From the NCBI RefSeq assembly GCF_004364865.1, contig NZ_SOAU01000001.1, positions 868,001 through 932,000 of the forward strand: a stretch of DNA of 64,000 bases, read 5' to 3'. The position numbers and the translations under genes were made by a program. The notes under the pieces were generated by a model. It was not told the origin of the DNA, did not search any database, and saw only the letters and a program-made list of their open reading frames with translations. The stretch comes from Ilumatobacter fluminis (lineage in GTDB: Bacteria > Actinomycetota > Acidimicrobiia > Acidimicrobiales > Ilumatobacteraceae). Numbering within the stretch: position 1 is the first letter of the stretch; every line of letters begins with the position of its first letter. This document shows, piece by piece, positions 1 to 10,970 of the stretch.

Positions 1-576
1 ACGTCGGGCAAGCACCTGCCCGCCGCCCTCGTGCACGACGCACTGGTCGACGACCCGGCCATCGACCGATACCACGCCGACGAACTGTTCCGTGACGGGA
101 TGGGCGATCTCGAGGTCGGTTTCATCCGGCGCTGGTTGATGTGGACCGCGGTCACGCTCGAGACCATCCGCCGACGTGCCGACGTGTTGACCAAGGTGCG
201 CACGTTCGGGTCGCTGCTGCTGATCGTCCTCCTCGGTGCGGCGGCGACCGTGAACCTGGCGACCGACGTCACGATCCTGCCGTGGATGGGGACCGAGGAG
301 GGAGTGAGCGGCTTCTTTGTCGAGACGGCCTTCGGGCTCGCCGGGGCGATCGTGATCCCGGTCGTGCTCGGGGTGCTGCTGTGGGCGCCGGTCCGAACGG
401 CCGGGGTGATCGCCGGGGTGTCGATCGCCGTGCTGTTCCACGCCATGCTGCTCGTCGCCGGGGTGTACGGCTTCTACCGCCTGCTCGAGGGCACGCCGCG
501 ACGGCTTCAGCAGGCCGTCGGCATCGTGCTCCTCCTCGCCGCGACCGTCGTCTTCACCTGGTCGTTCCTCCGCTGA
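1..576 (+). CDS. DUF1353-like membrane protein, 5' end missing
   Basis: The reading frame is already open at base 1 and stops at 574-576, so this is the 3' part (191 codons visible) of a gene that begins outside the window. The visible N-terminal part, with KHLPAALVHDALV followed by DRYHADELFRDGMGDLEVGFIRRWLMW, resembles the DUF1353 family, which has an AAxxHD segment and an xxDxxFrxaM segment. About four hydrophobic helices follow, the last ending at the C-terminus with WSFLR. The function of DUF1353 proteins is not established. The gene is convergent with clpC across a repeat-rich gap. An ATG at position 247 is not a plausible true start because the family signature lies upstream of it. Confidence 0.7.
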   Translation, partial: TSGKHLPAALVHDALVDDPAIDRYHADELFRDGMGDLEVGFIRRWLMWTAVTLETIRRRADVLTKVRTFGSLLLIVLLGAAATVNLATDVTILPWMGTEEGVSGFFVETAFGLAGAIVIPVVLGVLLWAPVRTAGVIAGVSIAVLFHAMLLVAGVYGFYRLLEGTPRRLQQAVGIVLLLAATVVFTWSFLR

Positions 577-600
577 CCCGACCCGAATCGGCGCCGGACG

Positions 601-800
601 CCTGGTGGATTCAATCGCTTTGGCGTCCGGGGAGGTGGGTGGTCGAGGTCGGGGTGGTGGCGGACTCCTGGTGGATTTAATCGCCTGTGCGTCCACCGGT
701 GGACGCCTGGTGGATTTAATCGCTTTGGCGTCCGGGGTGGTGGGTGGTCGAGGTCGGGTGGTGGCGGACTCCTGGTGGATTCAATCGCCTGGGCGTCCGG
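601..800. repeat. degenerate tandem duplication of about 105 bp
   Basis: The motif CCTGGTGGATTYAATCGC occurs four times, beginning at 601, 667, 706 and 771. The distances 601 to 706 and 667 to 771 are 105 and 104 bp. The region therefore reads as two copies of a ~105-bp unit, each carrying the motif twice, with GGTGGGTGGTCGAGGTCGGG in the middle of each copy. It fills the gap between two convergent genes. I see no coding potential in it. Confidence 0.75.
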
Positions 801-855
801 GGTGACGGGTGGGTGCGGAGCCGCGGCCTGGTCGAGACCTGGGGTCGGACGCGGC

Positions 856-900
856 GACGCGGCCGCCGCAACCCCGGGTGGGGGAGCGAGCGGCCGCGTC
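856..900 (-). terminator. inverted repeat behind clpC, terminator candidate
   Basis: Perfect 11-bp arms GACGCGGCCGC (856-866) and GCGGCCGCGTC (890-900) flank a 23-base loop and begin 10 bases past the clpC stop codon. There is no T tract, so intrinsic termination is only a possibility. The position directly behind the gene is the main support. Confidence 0.4.
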
Positions 901-910
901 GGCTCGGAAC

Positions 911-3505
<2,595 letters not shown>

Positions 3506-3542
3506 CTGTCGCCTTTCGTGGAGTTGGCGAATACGTGTACCC

Positions 3543-3548
3543 ACTCTA
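3543..3548 (-). promoter_or_regulatory. -10 box candidate for clpC
   Basis: On the minus strand TAGAGT lies 37 bp before the clpC ATG, which would give a short leader carrying the GAAAGG ribosome site. No convincing -35 sequence was found. Confidence 0.4.
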
Positions 3549-3636
3549 CCGGGAGGTTCCGGATCGGGTGCCCACGTGGTTCGCGCGCTGCTCGTGCGAC
3601 GTGACGGAACCAGGTGACGCCGATCGAGGTTTCCGG

Positions 3637-3651
3637 GTTCGCTGCTTTGCG
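3637..3651 (+). promoter_or_regulatory. possible ClgR-type operator
   Basis: GTTCGCT-GCTTT-GCG matches the ClgR motif described for Streptomyces clp genes (GTTCGCY, five free bases, GCG). It sits in the clpC/polyprenyl-synthase divergent region, about 130 bp before clpC and three bases before the -10 box of the other gene. A chance match in GC-rich DNA cannot be excluded. Confidence 0.3.
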
Positions 3652-3653
3652 CC

Positions 3654-3659
3654 TAGCCT
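3654..3659 (+). promoter_or_regulatory. -10 box for leaderless start of polyprenyl synthase
   Basis: TAGCCT ends exactly 7 bases before the GTG at 3667. This is the geometry expected when transcription starts at the start codon itself. The same arrangement recurs at several other genes in this window. Confidence 0.55.
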
Positions 3660-3666
3660 CAACACC

Positions 3667-4653
3667 GTGTCAGGTGCCACGGTGACCTCACCCTTGCTGC
3701 AGATCACGGGGATGGACGAGGATCGTGCGCGCATCGAAGCCGCGATGCGAGCGGCCGTCGTCACCTCCGACGACTACCTGACCGAGATCGCCTCGCACCT
3801 CATCGTGGCCGGCGGCAAGCGCCTGCGTCCGGTCCTCGCCGTCGTCGCCGGGCAGATCGCAGGAGCACCGGCGAGCGACGACGTCGTCCAGGGCGGCGTC
3901 GCCTGCGAGCTGGTGCACCTCGGGTCGCTCTACCACGACGACGTCATGGACGAGGCCGAGGTTCGACGCAGCGTCGAGACGGTCAACGCCCGCTGGGGCA
4001 ATCTCCAGGCGATCCTCGCCGGCGACTTCCTGTTGTCGCGAGCGTCGGAGATCGCCGCCTCGCTCGGCACCGAGGTCGCCGGGCTCCTCGCCCGCACCAT
4101 CGGCTGGCTGTGCGAGGGCCAGATCGAGGAGCTCCGCCACACCTACGACGTGGGCCGCGACGAACCGAGCTACCTCCGGTCGATCCACGGCAAGACGGCG
4201 TCCCTCTACGGCACGGCCGCCCGGATCGGTGGCATCGTCGCCGACCTCGACCGCGACCGGATCGACGCCCTCACCGACTTCGGCAATGCGTACGGCATGG
4301 TGTTCCAGATCGTCGACGACGTGCTCGACCTCACGGCCACCGCCGAACAGCTCGGCAAGCCGGCCGGTCACGACATGGAAGAGGGCGTCTACACCCTGCC
4401 GGTGATCCGCACGCTCGACTCGGGCGGCGCCGCCGCCGACGAGCTGCGCGATCTGCTCGGCTCGCCGCTCGACGCCGCCGAGCGCGACAAGGCGTTGGCG
4501 ATCGTCCGCGACGGTTCGGGCATCGGCAGCGCGCTGCAGACGGCGCAGCGATTCGTCGACGAGGCCGGTGCAGCGTGCGATCGCCTCGGCGACGCCGACG
4601 TGATCCCCGCCCTCCGCGAAGCCCCCGCCGCGCTCCTGGCCTCGGTCTCCTGA
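3667..4653 (+). CDS. long-chain polyprenyl diphosphate synthase
   Basis: A 328-residue trans-isoprenyl diphosphate synthase that would condense isopentenyl diphosphate onto an allylic primer to build a long prenyl chain, most likely the menaquinone side chain. The first Asp-rich motif DDVMDEAEVRR lies near residues 92-102 and the second, IVDDVLDLT, near 214-222. GGKRLRP and GNAYGMVFQ are also typical of the family. I chose the GTG at 3667 because of the TAGCCT box 7 bases upstream; an ATG at 3712 (MDEDRARIEA) is possible. The stop codon lies inside the first copy of a 25-bp tandem repeat. The respiratory genes downstream favour a menaquinone role. Product chain length cannot be read with confidence. 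Confidence 0.9.
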   Translation: MSGATVTSPLLQITGMDEDRARIEAAMRAAVVTSDDYLTEIASHLIVAGGKRLRPVLAVVAGQIAGAPASDDVVQGGVACELVHLGSLYHDDVMDEAEVRRSVETVNARWGNLQAILAGDFLLSRASEIAASLGTEVAGLLARTIGWLCEGQIEELRHTYDVGRDEPSYLRSIHGKTASLYGTAARIGGIVADLDRDRIDALTDFGNAYGMVFQIVDDVLDLTATAEQLGKPAGHDMEEGVYTLPVIRTLDSGGAAADELRDLLGSPLDAAERDKALAIVRDGSGIGSALQTAQRFVDEAGAACDRLGDADVIPALREAPAALLASVS

Positions 4654-4760
4654 CTCGACGGGTCGACGCGTCTCCTGACTCGACGGGTCGTCGCGTCTCC
4701 TGACTCGACGGGTCGTCGCGTCTCCTGACTCGACCGTCGTCGCGTCTCCCGACTCGTCCC
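4645..4760. repeat. 25-bp tandem repeat overlapping a stop codon
   Basis: Units begin at 4645, 4670, 4695, 4720 and 4744. The first three are 25 bp, the fourth is 24 bp, and the fifth is degenerate. The unit starts GTCTCCTGACTCGACGGGTC. Unit 1 supplies the last codons and the TGA of the polyprenyl synthase, and each of the first four units carries the same TGA. Nothing suggests coding function past 4653. Confidence 0.9.
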
Positions 4761-4823
4761 GGTCGAGGCGACGTCGCTGACGCGGCCGTCGAGTCGGTGA
4801 CATCGGGTTCGGTCCCCGTTCGG

Positions 4824-4829
4824 TAGGTT
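4824..4829 (+). promoter_or_regulatory. -10 box for leaderless trkA
   Basis: TAGGTT ends 8 bases before the GTG start at 4838, consistent with transcription starting at or next to the start codon. Confidence 0.5.
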
Positions 4830-4837
4830 GCACCGAC

Positions 4838-6181
4838 GTGCACGTGATCATCGTCGGCGCCGGAGAGGTCGGTTGGTACCTCGCCCAACGCCTCGGAGCC
4901 GAGAACCACGACGTCGTCGTCATCGAGCAGGACGAGGTCATCGCCCGTGCGCTCGGCGACGAACTCGACGTGCAGACCGTCGTCGGCAGCGGCACCCACC
5001 CCTCGACGTTGCGGGCCGCCCGTGTCGAACGGGCCGATCTCGTCGCCGGCGTGACCCAGGACGACGAGGTCAACATGATCTGTTCGGCGCTCTCGAAGCA
5101 GATGGGCGCCAAGAAGACCGTGGTGCGGCTCCAGACCGACGAGCTGCGTGGGCCCGAAGGTGCCGAACTCCGCAAGCTGGTCGACGCCGACCTGATCATC
5201 GACCCCGACGCCGACACCGCCGAGGAGATCCTCCGGCTGGTCAGCGTGTCGGGCGCCGACGAGGTGTACCCGATGGCGGGTGGCAGCCTCGTGGTGCTCG
5301 GTGCCGTGGTCGGCCCCGACTCGCGGTTCGTCGGACGCACTCTCGCCGACGTCGGGCAGTCCGCCGAGTGGACGTTCCTGTTCGGGTCGGTCACCCGCGA
5401 CGGCGCCACGATCATCCCGCGCGGCGACCTCGAGGTGGCCGAAGGCGATCACGTGCGTGTCCTGTGCGCGGCCAGTCGCCAGCGGGAGGTGCTGCAGACC
5501 CTCGATGCGATGGGCAAGCGCGTCCGTCGGGTCATGGTGCTCGGCGGCGGCTCGGTCGGTGGTCGGGTGGCCGAGCACCTGTCGCACAGCGCCGACGTGG
5601 TGTTGGTCGAACGTGACAGCGAACGGGCGATGGACCTCGCCGAGCGCCTGCGCCGCGTCACCATCGTCCACGGCGACATCACCGACACGAACCTGCTCAC
5701 CGAGGAGTCGGTCGGCACGACCGACGTCGTGATCGCCGCGACCGGCGAGGACACGGCGAACGTCCTCGCCTGCGCATTCGCCGTCGCCGAGAACCCCGAC
5801 GCCTTCACCGTTGCGGTGCTCCATCGCCTCGCCCTGCTGCCGCTGGTGCGCCAGTTCGGCATCGACGCCGCGCTCAGTCCGCGAACCGCCTCGGCCAACG
5901 CAGTACTCCAGGAGATGCGCGGCGGCACCGCGTCGGTGGCGACCTTCCTCGACTCCGACGTCGAGGTCGACGAGTTCGTCATCGAACCCGGCAGCCCCGG
6001 CGACGGCGCGATCGTGAGCGACCTCCACCTCCCGCGATCGGTGCTCCTCGGCGCGATCGTGCGCTCCGACGGATCGAACGAGATCGTGCGCGGCAGCACG
6101 CGTCTCCAGGCGGGCGACAGCATCGTGCTGTTCGCCCGCCCGTCGGCGCTCTCCGACGTCCGCAAGGTCTTCGGTTCGTGA
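4838..6181 (+). CDS. trkA: Trk potassium uptake regulatory subunit TrkA
   Basis: A 447-residue peripheral cytoplasmic protein that gates the TrkH channel by binding nucleotides. It has two RCK modules. The first Rossmann fold opens with VIIVGAGEVGWYLAQRL at residues 3-19, and the second with VMVLGGGSVGGRVAEHL near residue 230. Each is followed by a TrkA-C-like domain; the first contains GSLVVLGAVVGPDSRFVGRTL and the last ends DSIVLFARPSALSDVRKVFG. The length fits the duplicated TrkA type. trkH starts 67 bases downstream on the same strand, so the two form a unit. Confidence 0.95.
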   Translation: MHVIIVGAGEVGWYLAQRLGAENHDVVVIEQDEVIARALGDELDVQTVVGSGTHPSTLRAARVERADLVAGVTQDDEVNMICSALSKQMGAKKTVVRLQTDELRGPEGAELRKLVDADLIIDPDADTAEEILRLVSVSGADEVYPMAGGSLVVLGAVVGPDSRFVGRTLADVGQSAEWTFLFGSVTRDGATIIPRGDLEVAEGDHVRVLCAASRQREVLQTLDAMGKRVRRVMVLGGGSVGGRVAEHLSHSADVVLVERDSERAMDLAERLRRVTIVHGDITDTNLLTEESVGTTDVVIAATGEDTANVLACAFAVAENPDAFTVAVLHRLALLPLVRQFGIDAALSPRTASANAVLQEMRGGTASVATFLDSDVEVDEFVIEPGSPGDGAIVSDLHLPRSVLLGAIVRSDGSNEIVRGSTRLQAGDSIVLFARPSALSDVRKVFGS

Positions 6182-6248
6182 CCCGTCGACCGTCGACCCG
6201 TCGACGTGTCTCGCCGGCCACGCGGCACCGTGCCGATCGGGAGCGCCG

Positions 6249-7766
6249 ATGAGCGACCGGATGATGGGATCGCTCACCGGCGATCTCGGCGAGAAGTGGG
6301 GGCGGTCGTACGAGACCCTGATCGGTCACATCGTCGGCCTGACCGTCGCCGTCGCCGGACTCGGCATCCTCGCCTCCGCGGTCGTCGACGCGCTGCGGAG
6401 CGGTCCCGACGTCGTGCCGCTCACGATCGTCGGCCTCTGCACCTCGGTGGTGGGTTTGTTCGGTTGGCGGTTCACGACGCTGCCGCGCCAGATCCGCATC
6501 CTCGACGTGTTCGTCACCGTGACGTTGGCCTGGTCGGTGCTCGCCGTCGTCGGCGCGCTCCCGTACTACGTCACCGGCTGGATCCCGGCGATCGACAACG
6601 CCCTGTTCGAGTCGATCTCGGGGTTCACGACCACTGGGGCGACCGTGCTGCGCCCGATCGAGGGCACCGGTCCCGGCGTGCTGTTCTGGCGCTCGATCAC
6701 CCAGTGGATGGGTGGCATGGGCGTCATCGTGCTCGTGGTCGCCGTGCTCCCGACCGTCGGATCGGGCGGGATGAGCCTGCTCGAGGCCGAGGCGCCGGGG
6801 CCGACCGGTGAGCGGCTGACGCCTCGCGTCCGCCACACCGCCCGTCGGCTGTGGGCGGTCTACGTCGGCTTCACGATCGTCCTGGCGATCGCCTACATCG
6901 CCGCAGGCATGTCGCTGTACGACGGCGTCGCCCACAGCTTCACGACGGTGTCGACCGGCGGGTTCTCGCCCTACAACTCGTCGCTCGGCCACTTCGACTC
7001 GGCGCTGATCGAGTGGATCTGCATCGTTGCCATGTTCATCGCCGGTTCGAGCTTCACGCTGCTCTATCGCCTCCTGCGCGGCCGACCGGGGCCACTGTTC
7101 AAGTCGAAGGAGTTCCAGCTCTACACGGCGGTCGTGCTCGGCGTCGCCACCCTGCTCTTCATCGTCAACGACGCCGTCGGCTCGATCGCCGATCGCATCA
7201 GGGGAGCGCTGTTCACGACGCTGACCATCGTGTCGACGACCGGCTACGCCACCGACGACTTCGGTGCCTGGTCGCAGGCGGCGCAGGCCCTCATCATCAT
7301 CCTCTTGCCGATCGGCGCCATGGCCGGCTCGACCGCCGGCGGTGTGAAGATGATCCGCATCCTGGCGATCGCCAGCTACACCCACCGCGAGGCACTCCGA
7401 CACCTCCACCCGCGCCTGGTCCGTCCCGTCCGCGTCGGCGGCGGCATCATGCCCGACGCCGTGGCCAACAAGATCGTCGGCTTCCTGGTGCTGGCGCTCG
7501 CCACGTTCGGCGGTGGCGCGCTGTTGATCGCCCTGTCCGGGCCCGACCTGATCACGTCGTTCTCGGCGGCCGCGACCGCGTTCGGCAACGTCGGTCCCGG
7601 CCTCGGCGACGTCGGGCCGACGAACGACTTCCTCGAGCTGCCTCGTTTCGCCCGCTGGGTGACGATGGGACAGATGCTGCTGGGTCGTCTCGAGATCTAC
7701 CCGGTCATCCTGGCGCTGTCGGTCGTCACGCTTCGCCGCCGCCACTCCAAGCTGCGCCTCGACTGA
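6249..7766 (+). CDS. trkH: Trk potassium uptake channel TrkH
   Basis: A 505-residue integral membrane channel subunit of the SKT superfamily that admits K+ with TrkA. The four selectivity-filter segments are visible as SGFTTTGATVL (about 124-134), FTTVSTGGFSPYN, TIVSTTGYATDDF and TAFGNVGPGLGDV, each preceded by a pore helix. The fused hydrophobic segments account for the remaining eight or so helices. GGGAGCG lies a few bases before the ATG. It is convergent with the geranylgeranyl-reductase-like gene. Confidence 0.95.
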   Translation: MSDRMMGSLTGDLGEKWGRSYETLIGHIVGLTVAVAGLGILASAVVDALRSGPDVVPLTIVGLCTSVVGLFGWRFTTLPRQIRILDVFVTVTLAWSVLAVVGALPYYVTGWIPAIDNALFESISGFTTTGATVLRPIEGTGPGVLFWRSITQWMGGMGVIVLVVAVLPTVGSGGMSLLEAEAPGPTGERLTPRVRHTARRLWAVYVGFTIVLAIAYIAAGMSLYDGVAHSFTTVSTGGFSPYNSSLGHFDSALIEWICIVAMFIAGSSFTLLYRLLRGRPGPLFKSKEFQLYTAVVLGVATLLFIVNDAVGSIADRIRGALFTTLTIVSTTGYATDDFGAWSQAAQALIIILLPIGAMAGSTAGGVKMIRILAIASYTHREALRHLHPRLVRPVRVGGGIMPDAVANKIVGFLVLALATFGGGALLIALSGPDLITSFSAAATAFGNVGPGLGDVGPTNDFLELPRFARWVTMGQMLLGRLEIYPVILALSVVTLRRRHSKLRLD

Positions 7767-7820
7767 CGCCTCGACCGATGTGTCGACCGGCGTGACGACT
7801 GACGCGGTGCGGGCGGGCCG

Positions 7821-9110
7821 TCAGGCGTCGGGGCCGAAGGAGGCGACGGCGCGGGCGGCACCGTAGACCAGCTCGGGCATGCCGCCGCGTCCGCTGCGCA
7901 GATGCTGGAGCGCGACCCGGAGCGCGCCCTCGGCGAAGGTCGGCCGCGCGCCGAGCGCGCCGTGCAGGCGGCGGGCGACCGGTGGCTGGCCGACCAGGCG
8001 GTCGGCGAGTCGGCCGATCTTGTAGTACGAGCCGTAGCGGTCGTCGACGAGCTTCGGGTACTGCTGGAGTTCGGCCGCGCTGTTCTGGTCGAGCGCCTCG
8101 CCGACGACGTCGCCGGCGATGATGCCGGTCTCGAGCGCCGTGTCGATGCCGAGCCCGCTGAGGGGGTTCGCGACGCCGCCCGCGTCGCCCACGATGAGAT
8201 AGGTCGGTCCGGCGAGGGGGCCGACCGACATACCGAGCGGGATCCGGCCGCCGGCCGCCGGGGCGGTCGGCTCGTCGCCGAGCTGCCACCGGTCGGCGTG
8301 CTGCTCGGCGAAGCGCTCGAGCAGGTGGGCGGGATTGATGACGGCGAACGACGGCGAGGTCGAGAGCAACATCACGCCGACCCCGACCGTGCCGTTGCCG
8401 GTCGGGTACATCCAGCCGTAGCCGGCGATCGGCGTGCCGACGCGATCGGTCACGCCGACGACGATCTCGACCTCGTTCGCGAGATGGAGCGGCGATCGGT
8501 AGTCGGCGGCGTGCGCGACCGCCAGTGGCCAGTCGGGCTCGCGGTAGGTGCCGAGCATGCGACCGAAGTTGCTGTTGGCGCCGTCGGCGACGACCGTGAT
8601 CGCCGCACGCACCTCGGCCAGTTCACCACTCGGGCAGCGAACGCTCGCACCGCGTACGAATCCGCGCTCGACGATCGGCTCGACGGCGTCGTGGCCGTCG
8701 AGCACCTCGACGCCGAGTTCGTCGGCGAGCGACCGGAGGTGGCCGACGAACGCCCCGCGGGTCCCGACGCAGCCGTCGTCCGGAGCCACACGGACGCGTG
8801 GCCAGCCGCTCGAGGTCGACGGCCCGACGGCGCCACCCGGATGGGCGGGATCGGCGACCGAGGCGGTCAGCCGGACACGCTCGATCGGATGGAAGTGCTC
8901 GAGCAGATCGACACCCACCCGGCGCGCCGCCGCGACGGCGCGAGGGGTGAAGACGGTCGTGACGTCGTCGGGCGTGTCGCCGCGATCGACGAGGACGACC
9001 CGGCGGTCACGACGTGCGAGTTCGGTCGCGGTAGCGAAACCGGCCGGTCCGCCGCCGACGACGAGGACGTCGACCGACCCGTGAGCGGTCGTGTCGGCCG
9101 AGACGGTCAC
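7821..9110 (-). CDS. geranylgeranyl-reductase-family FAD oxidoreductase, menaquinone tail reductase candidate
   Basis: A 429-residue flavoprotein. The dinucleotide-binding motif VLVVGGGPAGFATATELARR sits at about residues 15-34. The family's YGWMYPTGNGTVGVGV segment lies mid-protein, and the second FAD motif LIVGDAGGVANPLSGLGIDTALETG follows. Members reduce isoprenoid double bonds, including menaquinone side chains (MenJ) in actinobacteria. The setting beside a polyprenyl synthase, cytochrome bc and nuo genes favours this role, but the substrate is inferred. It starts 22 bases after the stop of the monoheme cytochrome c gene on the same strand, so the two are probably co-transcribed. Confidence 0.85.
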   Translation of the reverse strand: MTVSADTTAHGSVDVLVVGGGPAGFATATELARRDRRVVLVDRGDTPDDVTTVFTPRAVAAARRVGVDLLEHFHPIERVRLTASVADPAHPGGAVGPSTSSGWPRVRVAPDDGCVGTRGAFVGHLRSLADELGVEVLDGHDAVEPIVERGFVRGASVRCPSGELAEVRAAITVVADGANSNFGRMLGTYREPDWPLAVAHAADYRSPLHLANEVEIVVGVTDRVGTPIAGYGWMYPTGNGTVGVGVMLLSTSPSFAVINPAHLLERFAEQHADRWQLGDEPTAPAAGGRIPLGMSVGPLAGPTYLIVGDAGGVANPLSGLGIDTALETGIIAGDVVGEALDQNSAAELQQYPKLVDDRYGSYYKIGRLADRLVGQPPVARRLHGALGARPTFAEGALRVALQHLRSGRGGMPELVYGAARAVASFGPDA

Positions 9111-9132
9111 ACTGCGCCGGCCGAACGGTCGG

Positions 9133-9960
9133 TCACTCGGTGGCGGGCGAGCCGGGAGCCGGCTCCGAACCGATGGGCATGATGCCCTCGATCCGCTGAT
9201 CGAGGTCGGCGAGCAGACCGCCGGCTTCGAGATCGGCGAACGCGGGCGACTCCTCGGAGCACCAGGTCTCGTACTCCTCGGCGTATTCGCCGGCCGGGTC
9301 GGCCCCGCCGAGCGTGTAGCGCTCGTGGCAGACGACCGACAAGAGTTCGTACTCGGTCAGCTGGCCACCGAAGCCCGGCATCACGCCCTTGGCGCCGGTG
9401 ATGTGCACCCCGCCCTCACGGTCGGGGTTGCCGTAGATCTCGACGCCGGCGAGGTTGTACTGCTCGGTGCCGTAGTAGACGTAGCGGAGCTGGTCTTCGA
9501 TGTTCGGGAAGGTGTCGAGCACCTCGCCACCGACGAACGCGTAGCCGGCGCCCTCGTTGCCGCCCGGGTGGCACGACTGGCAGTTGGAGTAGACCTCGGC
9601 GCCGAGGCCGATCGGGCCCGTGGCCTCTTCGGGCGCCTCGGTGAGGGCACGGGCGTAGAGGAACGCCCACACCGGGAGCACGCCGAGCGCGGCCATTGCC
9701 CAGAACGGGACCCGGCGACGCTTCTTGTAGGCAGCGACGACGGGCGTGTCGGGCTTGGGCGGCGGGGGAGCGGCCGGAGCAGGAGCGGCGGCACGACCGG
9801 CCGGGGCGGCCGGCGCAGCAGCGGCCGGCGCAGCAGCCTTGGTCGGAGCCGGCTTGTTGTCGGTGGCGTCGCCACCGTCGCCGGCGTCGTCGCCGCCGAG
9901 ACCGAGCGCGGAGCGGCGGTCGCGGCTTCGCTTCAGCAGATGCTCGGGGATTTCGGTCAC
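9133..9960 (-). CDS. membrane-anchored monoheme cytochrome c
   Basis: A 275-residue protein with one heme-binding site CQSCH (127-131) and a plausible methionine ligand in GVMPGFGG. The N-terminus begins TEIPEHLLKRSRDRRSALG, then an Ala/Pro-rich hydrophilic stretch (about 35-75) and one transmembrane anchor at 84-104, which would place the heme domain outside. The GTG at 9960 is chosen because it gives an N-terminus nearly identical to that of the cytochrome b C-terminal subunit at 12298. GAGAGGA lies before it. It probably carries electrons from the bc complex to a terminal oxidase. It is divergent from the bc/nuo operon and leads a two-gene unit with the FAD oxidoreductase. Confidence 0.88.
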   Translation of the reverse strand: MTEIPEHLLKRSRDRRSALGLGGDDAGDGGDATDNKPAPTKAAAPAAAAPAAPAGRAAAPAPAAPPPPKPDTPVVAAYKKRRRVPFWAMAALGVLPVWAFLYARALTEAPEEATGPIGLGAEVYSNCQSCHPGGNEGAGYAFVGGEVLDTFPNIEDQLRYVYYGTEQYNLAGVEIYGNPDREGGVHITGAKGVMPGFGGQLTEYELLSVVCHERYTLGGADPAGEYAEEYETWCSEESPAFADLEAGGLLADLDQRIEGIMPIGSEPAPGSPATE

Positions 9961-10465
9961 GCTCGTCCTCTCACGGTGTTCGGATGGCTCGGCTCGGTTC
10001 CGGCGCGCGGGCGAGTGCGGCGCGACCGGTGAGATCGGGCACAACGATAGACGCCTGCGTCCCGTAAACCGAATTCCTGAGCCGAGTTCGGTCGGGTTTC
10101 GCGACGGTTCGTGTCGCCCGACACCCCGGTCGATGCATCCAGGCCGGCCGGTCGCTCCGAATGCACTTATGCACATGCGGTGTCGGACGGGCAGACTCCA
10201 TTGCACACTGTCCGGACGACTCGCCAAACCGATCGACGAGTCGATACAGACAGTCGTGTACGGCGTCGCTGCCATCCGTCCGCTGACGGTTCGGTGACGA
10301 CCCGGCCGGGAATGCCGCGCGGCGGACTCGGCCGACTACAGTGCGAACCACTGGTTCGTGCGACCGTTCACGAACGCGGGCGACGCCCCGGCAGCGCCCA
10401 CAACCGACGGCTCCACGACGGGCCGAACCGACACATCCGCAAGATCGAAAGGCACGACGACCGAG
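9961..10465. promoter_or_regulatory. divergent promoter region of cytochrome c and bc/nuo operons
   Basis: About 505 bases without a supported gene. On the minus strand TATCGT (10044-10049) is a -10 candidate for the cytochrome c gene. On the plus strand TACAGT (10337-10342) is a -10 candidate for the bc/nuo operon. An imperfect operator-like element is present with CGACTCG (10217-10223) and CGAGTCG (10237-10243) arms. GAAAGG occurs ahead of the ATG at 10466. Apparent longer frames here are out-of-frame readings with low-complexity Arg/Ala composition. Confidence 0.5.
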
Positions 10466-10960
10466 ATGATCGCCATCAACTGGGCGAATCCGCTGGAGGG
10501 ATATGCCGTCCCCTTCGTCAACGTCGCGTTCATCACGTCGTTCGTCGCAGCGACGGTGCTCACGCTCATCGCGATTCCTTACGGCAAGCGCCGGCCCAAG
10601 GGCACCCCGTTCTCGTGGGGCGAGGCGATGCTCGGGTCCACCTACGCCTTCGGTGTCATGTTCCTCGCCTTCGGCATCGTGCCGCACCAGTTCGTCGACC
10701 ACGCCGACAAGGAACTCGGCTGGGACCGTGCCAACATCATCTACGGGCCGTTCGACATCCTGAAGCCCGACAGCCTCGGTGGATGGAACCCGATCACCCT
10801 CCAGTACGAGGCCGTCCGCGACATCGTGGTCGTCCTCATCCACGTGTACTTCTTCGGCCTCCTGATCTTCATCTGGAACTGGTGGCAGAAGCGTGGCGAC
10901 AACGTCACCAAGGAACTGCCGACCAGCTCGTACGGCCGACCGCTCGTCAAGAAGGCCTGA
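10466..10960 (+). CDS. uncharacterised three-helix membrane protein heading the bc operon
   Basis: 164 residues when started at the ATG that gives MIAINWANPLEGYAVPF. A GTG at 10358 in the same frame would add 36 low-complexity residues and is less likely. Three membrane helices are predicted at about 17-38, 54-74 and 117-139, with a conserved-looking loop GIVPHQFVDHADKELGWD and IIYGPFDILKP between helices 2 and 3. I do not recognise a named family. Its place as the first cistron before ferredoxin, cytochrome b, Rieske and cytochrome c genes suggests an accessory subunit of that complex. No cysteine or heme motif is present. The histidines H74 and H79 on the loop could be ligands, which is speculation. 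Confidence 0.75.
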   Translation: MIAINWANPLEGYAVPFVNVAFITSFVAATVLTLIAIPYGKRRPKGTPFSWGEAMLGSTYAFGVMFLAFGIVPHQFVDHADKELGWDRANIIYGPFDILKPDSLGGWNPITLQYEAVRDIVVVLIHVYFFGLLIFIWNWWQKRGDNVTKELPTSSYGRPLVKKA

Positions 10961-10970
10961 CCGTCACATC

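Noticed and set aside
3688-6277. Long minus-strand frames opposite the polyprenyl synthase and trkA
   Set aside because: Third-position GC bias keeps antisense frames open; products are compositional noise and the sense genes have full family motifs.
10358-10465. N-terminal extension of the first bc-operon protein
   Set aside because: The extra 36 residues are low-complexity and GAAAGG precedes the ATG at 10466. Kept only as a possible alternative because of the TACAGT box.
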